Of a DNA stretch of 64,000 bases, positions 16,483 through 27,428 are shown piece after piece. How positions within the stretch are numbered: the stretch's first letter is position 1; the number at the start of each line of letters is the position of its first letter. Position numbers and translations under genes: made by a program. The stretch is from Ignavibacteria bacterium. GTDB lineage: Bacteria; Bacteroidota; Ignavibacteria; Kapaibacteriales; UBA961. The DNA lies in the NCBI GenBank assembly GCA_016720145.1, contig JADJXV010000007.1, forward strand, positions 1 through 64,000, in the 5' to 3' direction. Below the pieces are notes generated by a model that had not been told where the DNA came from, ran no database searches, and saw only the letters and a program-made list of their open reading frames with translations.

Positions 16483-18624
16483 ATGAATATCAGTCAATCT
16501 ATCATAATCTCGAATATTCCGGCCATTTTCCGGCTGTTATTGCCATTAATTCTAGCAGTCTATTTTCCAATTTTCGGGCAAAATTTAAGCGCAATTACCG
16601 TCGTCCTGCCTTCCGAAAAATCAGCTCAAATCAACCTCCGCACACTGAACAATCGTGGCTACGCCTCTCTATCCCAACTCTCACGGGCAGCATTTCCGGG
16701 CAGCGTTTGCACGCCATCACGCAATGAAATCAGCTTCAAAACTGAACGCTTGCGTTTTGCACCATCCTCCTTTTTGGTACTCCGCGAAAATTCTACCGGC
16801 AGCCGCTTGGCGCAGATGAATGTGCCTTCAATTACTTTAGACGGTGAACTGTACATTCCTGCCCACCAATTCTTCCCAACTCTCGAAACTCTTGGTTTGT
16901 ATAAAGTTACGATGACTTCAAATCGCGTAATTCTTCGCATGTTTGGGCAAACACCTCCAAGCGCCGAACTTCTTACACCACCGATAGACAATTCGCCCAA
17001 ATTGATTGTAAAGCCAATTCCTTCTGAAAAACTTGCAGGAAAAAACGCAGGAATTGATTTTGCTAATGATGATAATTTCACAGCCAACCACGATAATCAA
17101 ACAATTGTACCCGGACGTTATACTATACCTCAGGATTTAGTACGTTCAGCCGAACCTCAGGCAGCAAAAATTATTCAACCGAAAACGAATGGAACTCTCA
17201 ATAGTAAAGCGCCAGTGACTGAACCAATTGAAGAAACAAACAAAGAAAACAAGATAAAGCCAGATGAGCTAGAGCATCAACATTTAGATGTATCTACCAT
17301 CCAACATCATGACAACGAACCAATTACCGGTGACAAGGAAACGAAAATCAGTGGTGTTCCTCTTAAAAGTAGTGCAGCGAAAGAAAGTCAAGAACAATCT
17401 AATCTTGTTGATAAACATAATTCGAATTATATAAAACCTTCAGAAAATTTACCGGAAACAAAAGCCAAAGTAGTACCTGAAAAAATAGCCGAAGCGACAT
17501 CCATCATTGAGAGCGCAGAAGTACTTGAAATGGAGTCAACGGCAGCAGATATTAGAATTACGTCCGTTGCTGCTTCACGGAAATCGTCTGAAAATACGGA
17601 GATAATTTTTAGATCTAATGTGCCTATTCCTACGTTTCAAAAGCCTGAAATTCATGGTAAAGAGATCACAATACGCTTCCCGCAAGTAGCAAATTCGGTG
17701 AGTTCATTTGCTGAAATTGAACGTATTTTTCCGCTGAGCGAGGTACGCGCTGAAACTGTCAAGGGTTTGCTGAATCTGCATTTAATGCTCAAAATTGAAC
17801 CGATAAATTGTGATGCCCGGCGAGTGGGCGAGCGTGGAATTGCACTCTCGATTGAGTATCCACCCTCCGAACTCGGCGATAATGCGACCACCGAAACCAC
17901 AAAGAAGCGCTGGGATCTGGATGTAATTGTTCTCGACGCCGGTCACGGTGGCGAAGATGCGGGCGCGATGAGTATTAATGGATTTAAGGAAAAAGACATA
18001 ACGCTGGCAATTGCTAAAAAAATCAAGAAATTACTTAAAGAACTCCTCCCTAAGACCAAGGTCGTGATGACGCGTCAGGATGACACGTTTATCGAACTTT
18101 ACCGGCGGAGTCAGATTGCCAATCAAGCGGGCGGGAAGCTGTTTTTGAGTATCCACTGTAATTCAATGCCGTCGAAGCCGCACCCTGCAAATGGTTTTGA
18201 ATCCTACATCTTACGTCCGGGCAGGAACGACGACGCCGTACGTGTTGCCGACCGTGAAAACGGCGTTATCAAGCTCGAAAAGCGCAAGGATAAGTATCAG
18301 GAATTGAGCGAGGAAAAACTGATTGTTGCCACGATGGCGCAAAGTGCATTTGTGAAATTCAGTGAACTCTTTGCCGCGAGTATTCAAGAAGAAGTCGGCA
18401 AATCGACTTCGCTGCACAATCGCGGGGTGAATCAAGCAGGATTTTACGTACTCGTTGGCTCTTCTATGCCGAATGTGCTCTTTGAAACTGCCTTTCTTTC
18501 CAACACCGAGGACGAAAAATTCATCACGTCCGACAAGGGTCAGGAGAAAATCGCCGAAGGAATTTCCAAGGCGATAAAGCGCTATTCATCCGAGTATTCG
18601 GCACTCATCCAAAAGAGCAGGTGA
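16483..18624 (+). CDS. N-acetylmuramoyl-L-alanine amidase (Amidase_3) with AMIN-like domain
   Basis: 713 residues. A signal peptide or N-terminal membrane segment (about 10-33) precedes a region like copper-amine-oxidase-N or stalk domains (about 35-155). A long Lys/Glu/Pro/Thr-rich linker (about 165-350) and an AMIN-like beta domain (about 350-465) follow. The C-terminal zinc amidase (about 480-710) has LDAGHGGEDAGA, FLSIHCNSMP and VLFETAFLSN, the metal ligands and catalytic Glu. Family role: removes stem peptides from peptidoglycan, typically at cell separation. The enzyme domain is intact; the linker is unusually long. Confidence 0.9.
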   Translation: MNISQSIIISNIPAIFRLLLPLILAVYFPIFGQNLSAITVVLPSEKSAQINLRTLNNRGYASLSQLSRAAFPGSVCTPSRNEISFKTERLRFAPSSFLVLRENSTGSRLAQMNVPSITLDGELYIPAHQFFPTLETLGLYKVTMTSNRVILRMFGQTPPSAELLTPPIDNSPKLIVKPIPSEKLAGKNAGIDFANDDNFTANHDNQTIVPGRYTIPQDLVRSAEPQAAKIIQPKTNGTLNSKAPVTEPIEETNKENKIKPDELEHQHLDVSTIQHHDNEPITGDKETKISGVPLKSSAAKESQEQSNLVDKHNSNYIKPSENLPETKAKVVPEKIAEATSIIESAEVLEMESTAADIRITSVAASRKSSENTEIIFRSNVPIPTFQKPEIHGKEITIRFPQVANSVSSFAEIERIFPLSEVRAETVKGLLNLHLMLKIEPINCDARRVGERGIALSIEYPPSELGDNATTETTKKRWDLDVIVLDAGHGGEDAGAMSINGFKEKDITLAIAKKIKKLLKELLPKTKVVMTRQDDTFIELYRRSQIANQAGGKLFLSIHCNSMPSKPHPANGFESYILRPGRNDDAVRVADRENGVIKLEKRKDKYQELSEEKLIVATMAQSAFVKFSELFAASIQEEVGKSTSLHNRGVNQAGFYVLVGSSMPNVLFETAFLSNTEDEKFITSDKGQEKIAEGISKAIKRYSSEYSALIQKSR

Positions 18625-18634
18625 AGTTTTCCTA

Positions 18635-18664
18635 TTGCCACGTCAGGAAATAACCGTACTTTCG
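18635..18664 (+). promoter_or_regulatory. Promoter of initiator tRNA
   Basis: TTG at 18635-18637, 19 bases, then TACTTTCG at 18657-18664 (one mismatch to TAnnTTTG). The expected start lies a few bases before the tRNA 5' end at 18677. Confidence 0.5.
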
Positions 18665-18676
18665 CACTACATATAT

Positions 18677-18749
<73 letters not shown>

Positions 18750-18753
18750 CAAC

Positions 18754-18796
18754 AAAAACGCAACTTTTAAGTAAAATTAGAAGTTGCGTTTTTTTT
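18754..18796 (+). terminator. Terminator after tRNA-fMet
   Basis: Stem AAAAACGCAACTT/AAGTTGCGTTTTT with a 14-base loop, ending in eight T. It starts five bases after the tRNA. Confidence 0.85.
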
Positions 18797-18856
18797 CTAG
18801 CCCCGCAACAACAAAAAACGCAACTTTTAAGTAAAATTAGAAGTTGCGTTTTTTTA
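18797..18856 (+). repeat. Tandem copy of tRNA 3' end plus terminator
   Basis: CTAGCCCCGCAACAAC and the complete terminator hairpin of 18738-18796 are repeated with only a one-base difference in the A run. The period is 59 bp. It holds the last 12 bases of the tRNA but no functional tRNA. Confidence 0.85.
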
Positions 18857-18922
18857 TGTGTGTCTAAATTATGTGAATTGCTCGGGAATTATTCAGAGAA
18901 TTGAACAGGTATCGCCTTTGGT

Positions 18923-19984
18923 CTATTTCTGCTCGATGAGCGTCATACTACATTCCTTGTTGTTGATTACGTATTCGCCTCTATCTTTTTTAAATTCTAG
19001 CAAATTGCTGAATTCATACTCGCTAAAAACCCCAGTATTTTTGGAAAAAAAGCTAGTATATTTCAATGAAATCCGTGCGGATTTCCATCGATCAATAATT
19101 TCTCCAACTTCAATGTATCTAATGGGTTGATTTGAAGTGATTGCTAATGCCTCCAGTTCTTTTTTCGTGGTGTAAATAAGCACGATACCCGACGTGTTAA
19201 TCTTTAATTTTTCCGAGTCCAGCATTTCGATTGTAGAATCGTTCATTCTGTCCATTGTCTTGCAAATTCTGTCCAGACTAATCCTCAACGAATCATTTTT
19301 AAGTATTAATTCATTGTCCTGCAAGAAGTTGTTATTATTTGCTCTTGGGAATAAATAATAGACTCCCTCTGTACTGCACCTATATCTTCTGTTACTATCG
19401 AAATTCTGTAGGAAGTTATTAATAGCTGTCGAAATTAATGTGTATTGCCCCTTTGGGTCGTATCGATAGATACTATTGCTGTCGAAATAGAACATCTTTT
19501 TAGGTGGAAAAATTTCATCAGACGATAGCTTACGATACGAAACATCCCCAATCTTTATACCCTTTGGAATAATTGATAGTTTGTAGTTTTTTACAGTAGA
19601 GATTGGATACATAAATCCTGTTATCGTATCGATTTGAATACTTTGATAGCAATAGTCGCAATTATTCATTGTCAATCTTACGGTATCTCCTCTATCGGTG
19701 TGGTGTATTACACCCAAATAGTAAAAAAATGCTCCGTCAGAAGCTGAATAGTACTTCTTCTTCCCAATTACATGAAGCGGTACTTTGTAGATAAAAATAC
19801 TATCTTTTTCTATGAGAACTGTATTTTCATGATACCATTTTCGTGGAGCGTCATAGCATTCAACGTTGCCTTTTTCATTTTTCCAGCACATTCTTTCAAG
19901 CCCTTTATACAATCCGTCGTTAACCTGCGAAAACGCCTTCAACGTACATAGCCCGACCAACAATATAAATATGAGTGTTTTCAT
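18923..19984 (-). CDS. Exported protein of unknown function
   Basis: 353 residues with a clear signal peptide (MKTLIFILLVGLCTLKAFSQ). There is no lipobox, membrane segment or T9SS domain. The body is rich in Lys, Tyr, Asn and Asp, with a cysteine cluster CDYCY near residue 110. I do not recognise a family. It is convergent with the tRNA-fMet and stands alone; A/T-rich codon use is like that of the decayed region to its right. Confidence 0.55.
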   Translation of the reverse strand: MKTLIFILLVGLCTLKAFSQVNDGLYKGLERMCWKNEKGNVECYDAPRKWYHENTVLIEKDSIFIYKVPLHVIGKKKYYSASDGAFFYYLGVIHHTDRGDTVRLTMNNCDYCYQSIQIDTITGFMYPISTVKNYKLSIIPKGIKIGDVSYRKLSSDEIFPPKKMFYFDSNSIYRYDPKGQYTLISTAINNFLQNFDSNRRYRCSTEGVYYLFPRANNNNFLQDNELILKNDSLRISLDRICKTMDRMNDSTIEMLDSEKLKINTSGIVLIYTTKKELEALAITSNQPIRYIEVGEIIDRWKSARISLKYTSFFSKNTGVFSEYEFSNLLEFKKDRGEYVINNKECSMTLIEQK

Positions 19985-20240
19985 TGTGAAATGTCGTTAA
20001 AAGGTCATTATCTAAAACAAGTTACGGGATAAGGAATTCACTGCAATCACTCCCACCCACCCGCAAAAATACTCAATTACCCCAATCTCCGCCCTACACT
20101 CTACCGCTATTTTTATCATCGCAAGCTCCTTGTAGTGCTTGACATCGGATGATGTACTTATTTTGCTTCATGAAATACTTTTTGTAATTTGTTCTAAGAA
20201 TTATTTTCATTATTTATTCTAATGAAACAAAGGAAGCAAT

Positions 20241-21638
20241 ATGGTACATTTTCACAAGCCTTTAGTCATGCTAACCATTGTATTTACGGTTAGTTCATTT
20301 TCTTTGTTAGGACAGCCAAATATCATCCCAAAATTGGATGAGAACGTTATGGTTAGTGGTAAACCTGGAGCGTTACAATTTTCTATTAAGCAATCAGGTT
20401 GGCTCAATGCTGTTAGTTGGAGTCCTGGATGGTTCAAAACATGGTCTTGGAGGGCGGATGCAATCGTGAAGTTTTTGGTCTGCTTCAACTCCAACTAAAC
20501 TTTTTAAAATAAGGCCATTTCTACCTTCGTTAGTTCATTTATTGGAATCCTGATGGTACGAAATTCGTCACTTTGGGTTTTGATGGTAATGCAACTGTCT
20601 TTAGGTATAAGGAGTACCATATTTACCACAAAACAGAACATACCCTATATATATGCTGTAAGTTGGAGTCCTGACGGTTCGAAATTAGCAACTGCAAATT
20701 CTGATAGTACAGCAACCATCTTTTCCGCAGCAACCGGAGAAATACTCTCTACGTTTCGAGAACATAATGATATAGTTAAGGGTGTAAGTTGGTTTGGATG
20801 GAACAAAATTAGCAACTCAAGTGCTGATCAGACAGCAGTTGTGTGGTCATCCACTAGAGCCAAAAAAAATTAACTTTAATGGGTCATACAGACCAATGTT
20901 ATTTACGCATTTTGGAGTCCGGATGGAAGAAAATTCTTACAGCAAGCTGGGATAACACACAAATACTTTGGTCATGAGACAATGGAGTCAAACTTTTTAC
21001 ATTCAATACTAACAGTTTTCCATCTAATATTGCATATTCATTAGGATGGAACCCGGACGGATCAAAAATAGCAATCGCAAGGGCAGATGGTTTAACGACA
21101 ATTTGGACGTCAATAACAGGAGAGAAAATTTTTACTTTAAGCCAGCATAATGCTGAGGTGGTTGATATGAAATGGAGTCCGGATGGGACAAAAATTGCTA
21201 CTGCAAGTAAGGATAAAACTGCTATAATTTGGTCGGCGTTAACAGGTAAAAAACTTTACACATTATTAGGACATACGTATAATGTCAATGCAATCAATTG
21301 GAGCCCGGATGGAAGTAAAGTTGCAACGGCTAGTAGTGATAGCACTGTAAAGATATGGTTCGTAGAAGAAGCGAATACCGTAGTCGAAGATGTAAAAACA
21401 AACCACACCAAGTTTGTCACTTTCCCCGAACCCAACCAACAATATTCTTCATCTCACTTTTGGCAGAGAGCTCTCCAACCCGACAGAAGTACGGATTTTA
21501 AATATCCTCGGTCAGGAAGTAGCAGTTAGTAATTTACCGGCAGGAGTAAAAGAATGGAATATAAGTGTTGAAGATTTACCGATTGGTACTTACATTGTTC
21601 ACACGAATGGTGAAACTCGTACCTTTTTAGTGTATTAG
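20241..21638 (+). pseudogene. WD40-repeat T9SS cargo, multiply broken
   Basis: A signal peptide (MLTIVFTVSSFSLLGQ) is followed by WD40-like units spread over three frames: VSWSPDGSKLATANSDSTATIFSAATGE, LGWNPDGSKIAIARADG, MKWSPDGTKIATASKDKTAIIWS and INWSPDGSKVATASSDSTVKIW. The 3' end (about 21414-21638) encodes a T9SS sorting domain: SLSPNPTNNILHLTF, VRILNILGQEV, LPIGTYIVHTNGE. At least three frame changes occur, plus an in-frame TGA at 20975-20977 that replaces the residue between LWS and DNG. Originally an exported beta-propeller of about 460 residues; now inactive. Confidence 0.85.
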
Positions 21639-21779
21639 TTGAGTGAATTAGTAGTAGAAAATTATCGATAAACTCCAAACTTTTAGATGTTGTAGTTTTT
21701 ATGAGTTAGTTTTTATATAAGTTGCGTTTGAATGTTGATTTTGTCATTTGCATGGGATGTTCCACAATACTGTATTTCT

Positions 21780-23005
21780 ATGAAAATTATATACTTGCTG
21801 CTTGCTTTTCTAATTCTGCCTGCCGTAGCATTTTCCCAACCTGATAACCCGTATAAAGATGCGCAGATTATAAATCTTGGGAAGGACTTTAATTCCAAGG
21901 AGTTGGACTATGCGCCGTATGTCAGCACCGACGGTACGATGTTTTTTGTGTCGAATCGCGAGGGGAGTCATAAGCTGCAGGATGGTAAATTTTCCCATGA
22001 TATTTGGGTTGCCTTGAATAAAATGAATCAAGATACTGCGTTTTACCCACCATTTAATCCCGACCCACCGGAGAATAAAGGGAAATCAAACCTCAATACT
22101 GCATTTAATGAAGGCGCTTCGTGTATCTCACTCGATAAAAAAGTACTCTACTTTACCGGCTGTCAGCGTCCTAACAGCTTAGGTGATTGTGACTTATACA
22201 TGGCAATTCTCACCTATTCGGGAGATACTATCGGTATTGAAAAAGTCCATCAGATGAGCCGCAATATCAACTCCGAACATTGGGAGTCGCAGCCATCAAT
22301 ATCTCCTGATAATACCAGACTATACTTTGCTTCAAATCGACCACTTAATCCGAAAATGATACACGAAAATAATAAACAAGATCAGCCGCATGATATGAAT
22401 ATTTGGTATTCGGATTTCAATACGGAAACCAATCAATGGCAGCCTGCTGTGCCGCTTCCGAAGGAAATTAATACGACCGGCAAAGAGATTTCGCCTTTTA
22501 TAGCGGCTGACAACCGCAACCTGTTTTTGCTTCTGATTGGGCATCTTCCGGCTATGGTGGTACGGATTTTTATTATTCGAAGCTTGACGACAAGAATAAT
22601 TGGTCTTTACCCAGAAATCTCGGCAAACCCTTGAATACCAAAGAAGCTGAAATGTTTATTACCGCAAATGCCACCGGTACTGTCCTCTATTTTTCATCCA
22701 ACCGCACGGATATACCGGGTTATCAGGGCAATTTGGATGTTTATGCCGCAATTGTACCGAATATTCTAGGACAAGTGAATTTTATCAGTTGGCAGCAAAC
22801 CAAAACTGCAATGGTAGAAATTACGGTGTCGAGCGATAAAGAAATTGTTCGATCTGTCTCCCTCGGAGAGTTCGGTGCCGGTCGCTATACTTTGGATTGG
22901 GACGGACAAGACGTGAATAAACAGCGCGTTCCGCCCGGCACATACTCCTATGAAGTAAAGCTCAATGGAATTTCGGATACGAAGGGGATATTGATGATGA
23001 AGTGA
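21780..23005 (+). pseudogene. Exported PD40-repeat protein with FlgD-like end, one frameshift
   Basis: Start at 21780 gives the signal peptide MKIIYLLLAFLILPAVAFSQ. TolB/PD40-type repeats follow (VSTDGTMFFVSNREGSH, ISLDKKVLYFTG, SPDNTRLYFASNRP, ISPFIAADNRNLF). The frame breaks at the T run 22524-22528; six T instead of five continues as FASDWASSGYGGTDFYYSKLDD and on to LYFSSNRTDIPGYQGNLDVYAA. The C-terminus resembles a FlgD immunoglobulin-like module (LDWDGQDVNKQRVPPGTYSYEVKLNG). Such proteins often accompany T9SS or OmpA-like envelope proteins. Function unknown. Confidence 0.75.
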
Positions 23006-23057
23006 GAGGGATTAAAATAGATTTTCTTCAATTTCAGACACTGTCTTTATAGTCGCG

Positions 23058-23121
23058 TGTAGGGGGAATCGAATTCGCACTAAACCTAGCACGACCAGGG
23101 CGAATGCAATTCGCCCCTACA
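23058..23121. repeat. Hairpin-forming intergenic repeat
   Basis: Outer arms TGTAGGGG (23058-23065) and CCCCTACA (23114-23121), with an inner GGGCGAAT/ATTCGCCC hairpin at 23098-23116. It resembles dispersed intergenic repeats and lies between convergent genes, where it could also stop transcription. Confidence 0.5.
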
Positions 23122-23187
23122 GAATCAATTCACAATACCATAAAACTGTCTTATTCTCTAATCACTTACCATCCGGCAGATCTCCAT

Positions 23188-23577
23188 TCAGCAGTTTTTC
23201 AATTCCTCCGACAAATGCTCTTCGACGTCTTTGGGAATACCGTCCGGCGTGAGGTCGGTAGCTTCTTTTCGTGACTGCAGTTCGGAATAGACGCTCTTGA
23301 TTTGGGTGCGTATCTGAGTGAATTCTCGCACTAAAAACTGTTCAAATGCCATTAATTGAACGAGTTGCATGTCGAGTTCTTTCTCGGTCAGATCTTCCGG
23401 TGGTGAGGCAAAAACCGTTTTATTCTTGATTGTATCGACCAAAATACTGACATTCGGCTTGCGAAAGTCACGCAGATCAATATTATTGACAAGCATCAAT
23501 TCCTCGTCCGGTTGCAAGACATTAAGCATTTTCAGGAGCTGATGGAGCTGTTCTTTGTTGATGATGTATTCTGTCAT
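23188..23577 (-). CDS. Conserved-looking hypothetical protein
   Basis: 129 residues, no signal peptide, mainly helical and charged, no motif I recognise. It starts 12 bases after the stop of the broken aminopeptidase P on the same strand, so the two were probably co-transcribed. The reading frame is intact although the gene before it is not. Confidence 0.55.
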   Translation of the reverse strand: MTEYIINKEQLHQLLKMLNVLQPDEELMLVNNIDLRDFRKPNVSILVDTIKNKTVFASPPEDLTEKELDMQLVQLMAFEQFLVREFTQIRTQIKSVYSELQSRKEATDLTPDGIPKDVEEHLSEELKNC

Positions 23578-23589
23578 TCGTGTAGTAAA

Positions 23590-24987
23590 TTATGGAGTAG
23601 TAGTAGTTTGCATAAGTTTTTCAATTTCCTCGGCTTTCCTCGGAAGCTTACCCGAGAGATTCACCGGATCAGAGTCGGTAATTAAAATATCATCCTCAAT
23701 CCGCACGCCCGTATTCCACCATTTTTCCGCGCATGGACTGCCCGCAGGAATGTAAATCCCCGGTTCGACGGTGATGACAGAGTTCACTTTGAGATTGCCA
23801 CCTGTACCTGCATCATGCACGTCAAGCCCTAAATAATGACTCGTGCCATGATTGAAATACCAGCGCGCTTCCTCCGGTTTTTTGATGATTTCAAGTTCCA
23901 TAAGCCGCTTCTGTACCACCGACATAGCTCGATTGTGCGGTTCTTTGAATCCATTCCCTGCACGACAAGCGACGATCCCTGAGTCCTGCGCCTCAAGTAC
24001 AATATTATAAATTACCCGCTGCTCATTGGTATACCTCCCGCTCACGGGGAACGTCCGAGTAATGTCGGCGGTGTAATTTTGATATTCGGCTCCACAGTCG
24101 GCGAGAACTAAGTCTTTGTTTTCAGTAGTCTTGCGATTAGAAACGTAGTGGAGAATACAGGCATTATACTCCGAACCCACAATCGACGGGTATCCCACAT
24201 CTTCAAGGCGCCGAGGCGTTTGAAGGTGTATTTCCATTACGGCTTCGATTTCGTATTCGGTCATACCGGGTTTGGCGGCTTTCATGCTTGCAAGATGACC
24301 TTCGATGCTGATGTCAATCGCTTTCTGCATCATGCGGATTTCGTCGGGTCCTTGATTTCCGCATTTTATTCATGTTGAGCGAGTAGGGTGATTTGATATA
24401 AAGATCGGGATATTTATCCTGCGGTGATTTACGCGCATCTGCATCATATACACGTTCTTACGGCTGATGGGATTCTTCACGTTCGGCGTGGGAAGGTCGG
24501 CACCTAGAGCGTGTCGCGTCCTTTGAGGCTGAAAAGTACTGAGTCAAGAAGAGCAATATCGACCGCTTTTTTCTATCCCGAGGATTGATTCAACTTCATC
24601 TGTTCCCATACGTACTCCCGTCCATGCTTCTTTGCTGACAACTCTCGGCTGTACGAACATCACCTCTTGGTATGTTTTCCCGTCAATTGTCACACCATTC
24701 GGCACAAGGAGCAACACACAGTTCGCATCCGGCATCCCCGTTAAATACCATAAGTTACTATTCTGCCGGTATTCATAGTCCACATCATTCTGACGATTGC
24801 GCACATCTGCCGAAAATGCCATCATTGCTGAAGTATTCGAAAGCGATTTCAGGACTTCAGCACGACGCTCTTTGTAGCGGGACATCGGAATACCATCTTT
24901 ATACGGATAGGAGTATGGGAATGAAACGCCTGGAGCTTGCGACAAAGCCACGGACGTACAGAGTAGAAAGCAGAGTAGATATTTCAT
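23590..24987 (-). pseudogene. Exported Xaa-Pro aminopeptidase (M24), several frameshifts
   Basis: The ATG at 24987 gives the signal peptide MKYLLCFLLCTSVALSQ. The N-terminal creatinase-like domain (VRNRQNDVDYEYRQNSNLWYLTG) loses frame near 24570 at an A run. The linking 200 bases can be read only by switching frame several times (DIALLDSVLFSLKGRD, then YDADARKSPQDKYPDLYIKSPYSLN). The M24 domain is complete in the last frame (from 24333): VLADCGAEYQNYTADITRTFPVSG, HGTSHYLGLDVHDAG, ITVEPGIYIP and GVRIEDDILIT carry the metal ligands. Two one-base G losses near 24340-24360 would restore EIKDPDEIRMMQKAI. Probably inactive. Confidence 0.8.
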
Positions 24988-25170
24988 GATATGTGGAATT
25001 TTAAAAATGGACGGTAGCACTTATTCGGATTCACAATCGTAGAGACAGGGTCGCGACCTAATGCTGTCAACGTAAGAATTTGGCATTGTACTTGATGCTT
25101 CGACAAGCTGTTAATGACACATTACTCCTGCACCCTTATAAGTTTGTATCCGAGTTTATCTGCTTTTTCT

Positions 25171-26494
25171 CTAAATTTTAAATCTCAACTTGTTATAACG
25201 GTCTTCATATTCTTGCGAACCAAACTCATGATATTCTTTTTGAACTTTAAGAGGTTGTGAAATTAGAACCGCCAACTTCCTCGCCGTTGCAAAAGTAATT
25301 GCTGTTGGTGCATCTTTGATAGTGCTGATTCTTCTGTAAAATGATCCTAAAGCCGTTTTACTTCTTGCTTTCCATGTTTCGAGCGGCTATTCGTAATATT
25401 GTTGAAGATTCTTCCTAAGCGTTTCGTACGGTTCTTACCCCTTTTTCTTTCCACTACTATGTGAACCTGGGCTAAGACATCCTAACCCCAAGACGTAAAA
25501 TGTTTCCTCCGTCAGCCAACTTGGCTGTATCCGTGCCTATCTCCAGTAGTAACTGCAAACTATTGTAGGACGTCATCCCCGGTAAGACCGACAAGTTTAC
25601 TCCGCCGTCAGCTTCTCTAACTGCGCTTCCAGATTACTAACTCGGGATCTCGACGACGGATGCACTTCAATGGACGTGATGAACTCAATGAACCAGATGA
25701 AGTTCCGCCGCTCGAGATCTGGCGTTGGACTCTCGAGTTGGGAATTAAGCTCTTGAAGAAGCTTCTCTATCTCTCTATCACATTCTTCTACCTGTTGCAT
25801 GTAAAATTCCGTAGCCGCTATGCTTCCTTTAACGCAAATATATGCTCCTGACGATGAGTTTCCCCTCTAATGACTGCAAGACCTCCGATTCCCTCTGATT
25901 CTTAAGCAGGGGTACTACGCCACGATAATAACGCCGAAGCCGAACGTCACTCCTGCAACTATTGCCTTCACAACCAGCATACTACCTACTGACACCTGCT
26001 GTCTCTGATAGTACCTGATGAAACTTAATGTTCCATCTGATCAAACACTTTGTGCGTGCTGCTGGATATGAGAGCTTGCACGTCGGATATACGATCTGCT
26101 TTTAGTCGAGTATAAGAACATAAACGACGTATCGATTCTGTCGGAATAAATGAATCTCGCAAAGACCCACGCTGTATATTTTCTGCAACCATTGCGATCC
26201 TGTTACATGCTCTTTCTGCCCGGAGCATTTTTCACATGAGAGGCATTGACAAGTTAGACGCGGAAGCCATGGCTCTCAACTATCTCATAGACAGGTATCC
26301 AATAACTCCCGTCGTTACATCACAACAACAAAAATTCCTTCACTCTTGAGCCATCTCGCCATATCAGTAATATCACGCGTAAAACATCAAATGATCGAAC
26401 ATAGTCTTTACCTGACCGACACCGCCACATAATGACGTTCTGGACCTATATCTACTGCCAGCCGTATTGGGGTAGACAAGTTCAAGCTTTGCAT
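25171..26494 (-). pseudogene. IS110-family transposase remnant
   Basis: No long frame survives, but pieces in all three minus-strand frames follow IS110 order. The N-terminal DEDD motif is RLAVDIGPERHYVAV (start about 26494). Next come STGSYWIPVYEIVESHGFRV and NASHVKNAPGRK (near 26230-26330), LRDSFIPTESIRRLCSY and THKVFDQM-NIKFHQVLSETAGVS (near 26000-26160), LLLEIGTDTAKLADGG near 25540, and GSFYRRISTIKDAPTAITFATARKLA with EFGSQEYEDRYNK at 25180-25330. Total length matches one element. I could not define terminal sequences. Confidence 0.75.
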
Positions 26495-26929
26495 TTGAGG
26501 GTTTCATGTATTCCTCTAACTATATAATAAAATATATTGTTACATAGTTCTCCAGGAATTGTTGTTATTCTACGATAGTCTGTTAAGCGGGTAATAATAC
26601 ACCAGATTCCGCTATCTGAATGCTTCCTGCCCAAACTCAGCCACGGAATCAAAGTTACAAGCATGTCTCCGGGCTACCTACAAATGAACTACAAGCAAAA
26701 TTATTGTATTTTTGTGTCATTACTTTTTGAAAGGGGCGGGCGGCCGCCTCTTGAGGAGGACTCAGCATGACGGACGTTTATCTTGGTGATGATAAATAGC
26801 TTACGTCACCCTGAGCTTGTCGAAGGGTTCAATTACTTTACCTATTTTTTCCTTACGTTGACAACATTTATGTCATAATCTGTCCGTACAGCGTACTGCA
26901 TATCCGTGCGGGTTTATGATTTTATCAAA
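26495..26929. other. Gene-free stretch with a common intergenic repeat
   Basis: No coding frame I can support. It holds CACCCTGAGCTTGTCGAAGGG (26808-26828), a motif seen as a dispersed repeat in many bacteria, and a short G/C-rich palindromic patch GGCGGCCGCC near 26740. Part of it may be IS110 flank. Confidence 0.4.
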
Positions 26930-27394
26930 TCACCTCATTACCCCAAACATCTCCTCAATTTTTTTATATCGGTAATCAAATATTTCGGTTAATTGCTTCT
27001 TGACCATGACGGCGTTGACTATGCGGCCGAGGACACCGAACGGGAGCTTGTAATGGATGAGATCCTCCATTTCCACGCCGCCGTCAATTTCCCGTAAAAA
27101 ATGCTTGTGATGCCAGAATGCGTACGGACCAAACCGCTGTTCATCGACGAAATAATGAGGTTCGTGGACATGTGTAATCTCCGTAACCCATTGAATGGGA
27201 AGCTTCATCACAGGTCGCACGATATAGGGAATTATAAGCCCGGCGTACATTTTCTCGGGTAGAGAATCTGACAAAATATGAAAACCCATGTATTCAGGCG
27301 TAATCACCTTCAGATTCTGCGGCGACGAGAGAAAGTCCCATGCTTTTTCGATGCTGAGCGGTGCCCGTTGTATTCTGTGCAGAGTATGGAGCAT
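26930..27394 (-). CDS. SRPBCC (START-like) family protein
   Basis: 154 residues. The pattern RAPLSIEKAWDFLSSPQNLKVITPEYMGF, then DEQRFGPYAFWHHKHFLREIDGGVEMEDLIHYKLPFGVLG, is that of small ligand-binding SRPBCC proteins often labelled as cell-division inhibitor-like. The ligand is unknown. It is last in a tight minus-strand group after kdsA and the penicillin-acylase-family gene (34-base gap). Confidence 0.75.
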   Translation of the reverse strand: MLHTLHRIQRAPLSIEKAWDFLSSPQNLKVITPEYMGFHILSDSLPEKMYAGLIIPYIVRPVMKLPIQWVTEITHVHEPHYFVDEQRFGPYAFWHHKHFLREIDGGVEMEDLIHYKLPFGVLGRIVNAVMVKKQLTEIFDYRYKKIEEMFGVMR

Positions 27395-27428
27395 GAACCG
27401 GATTATATTGTAATTATATGAAACAACG

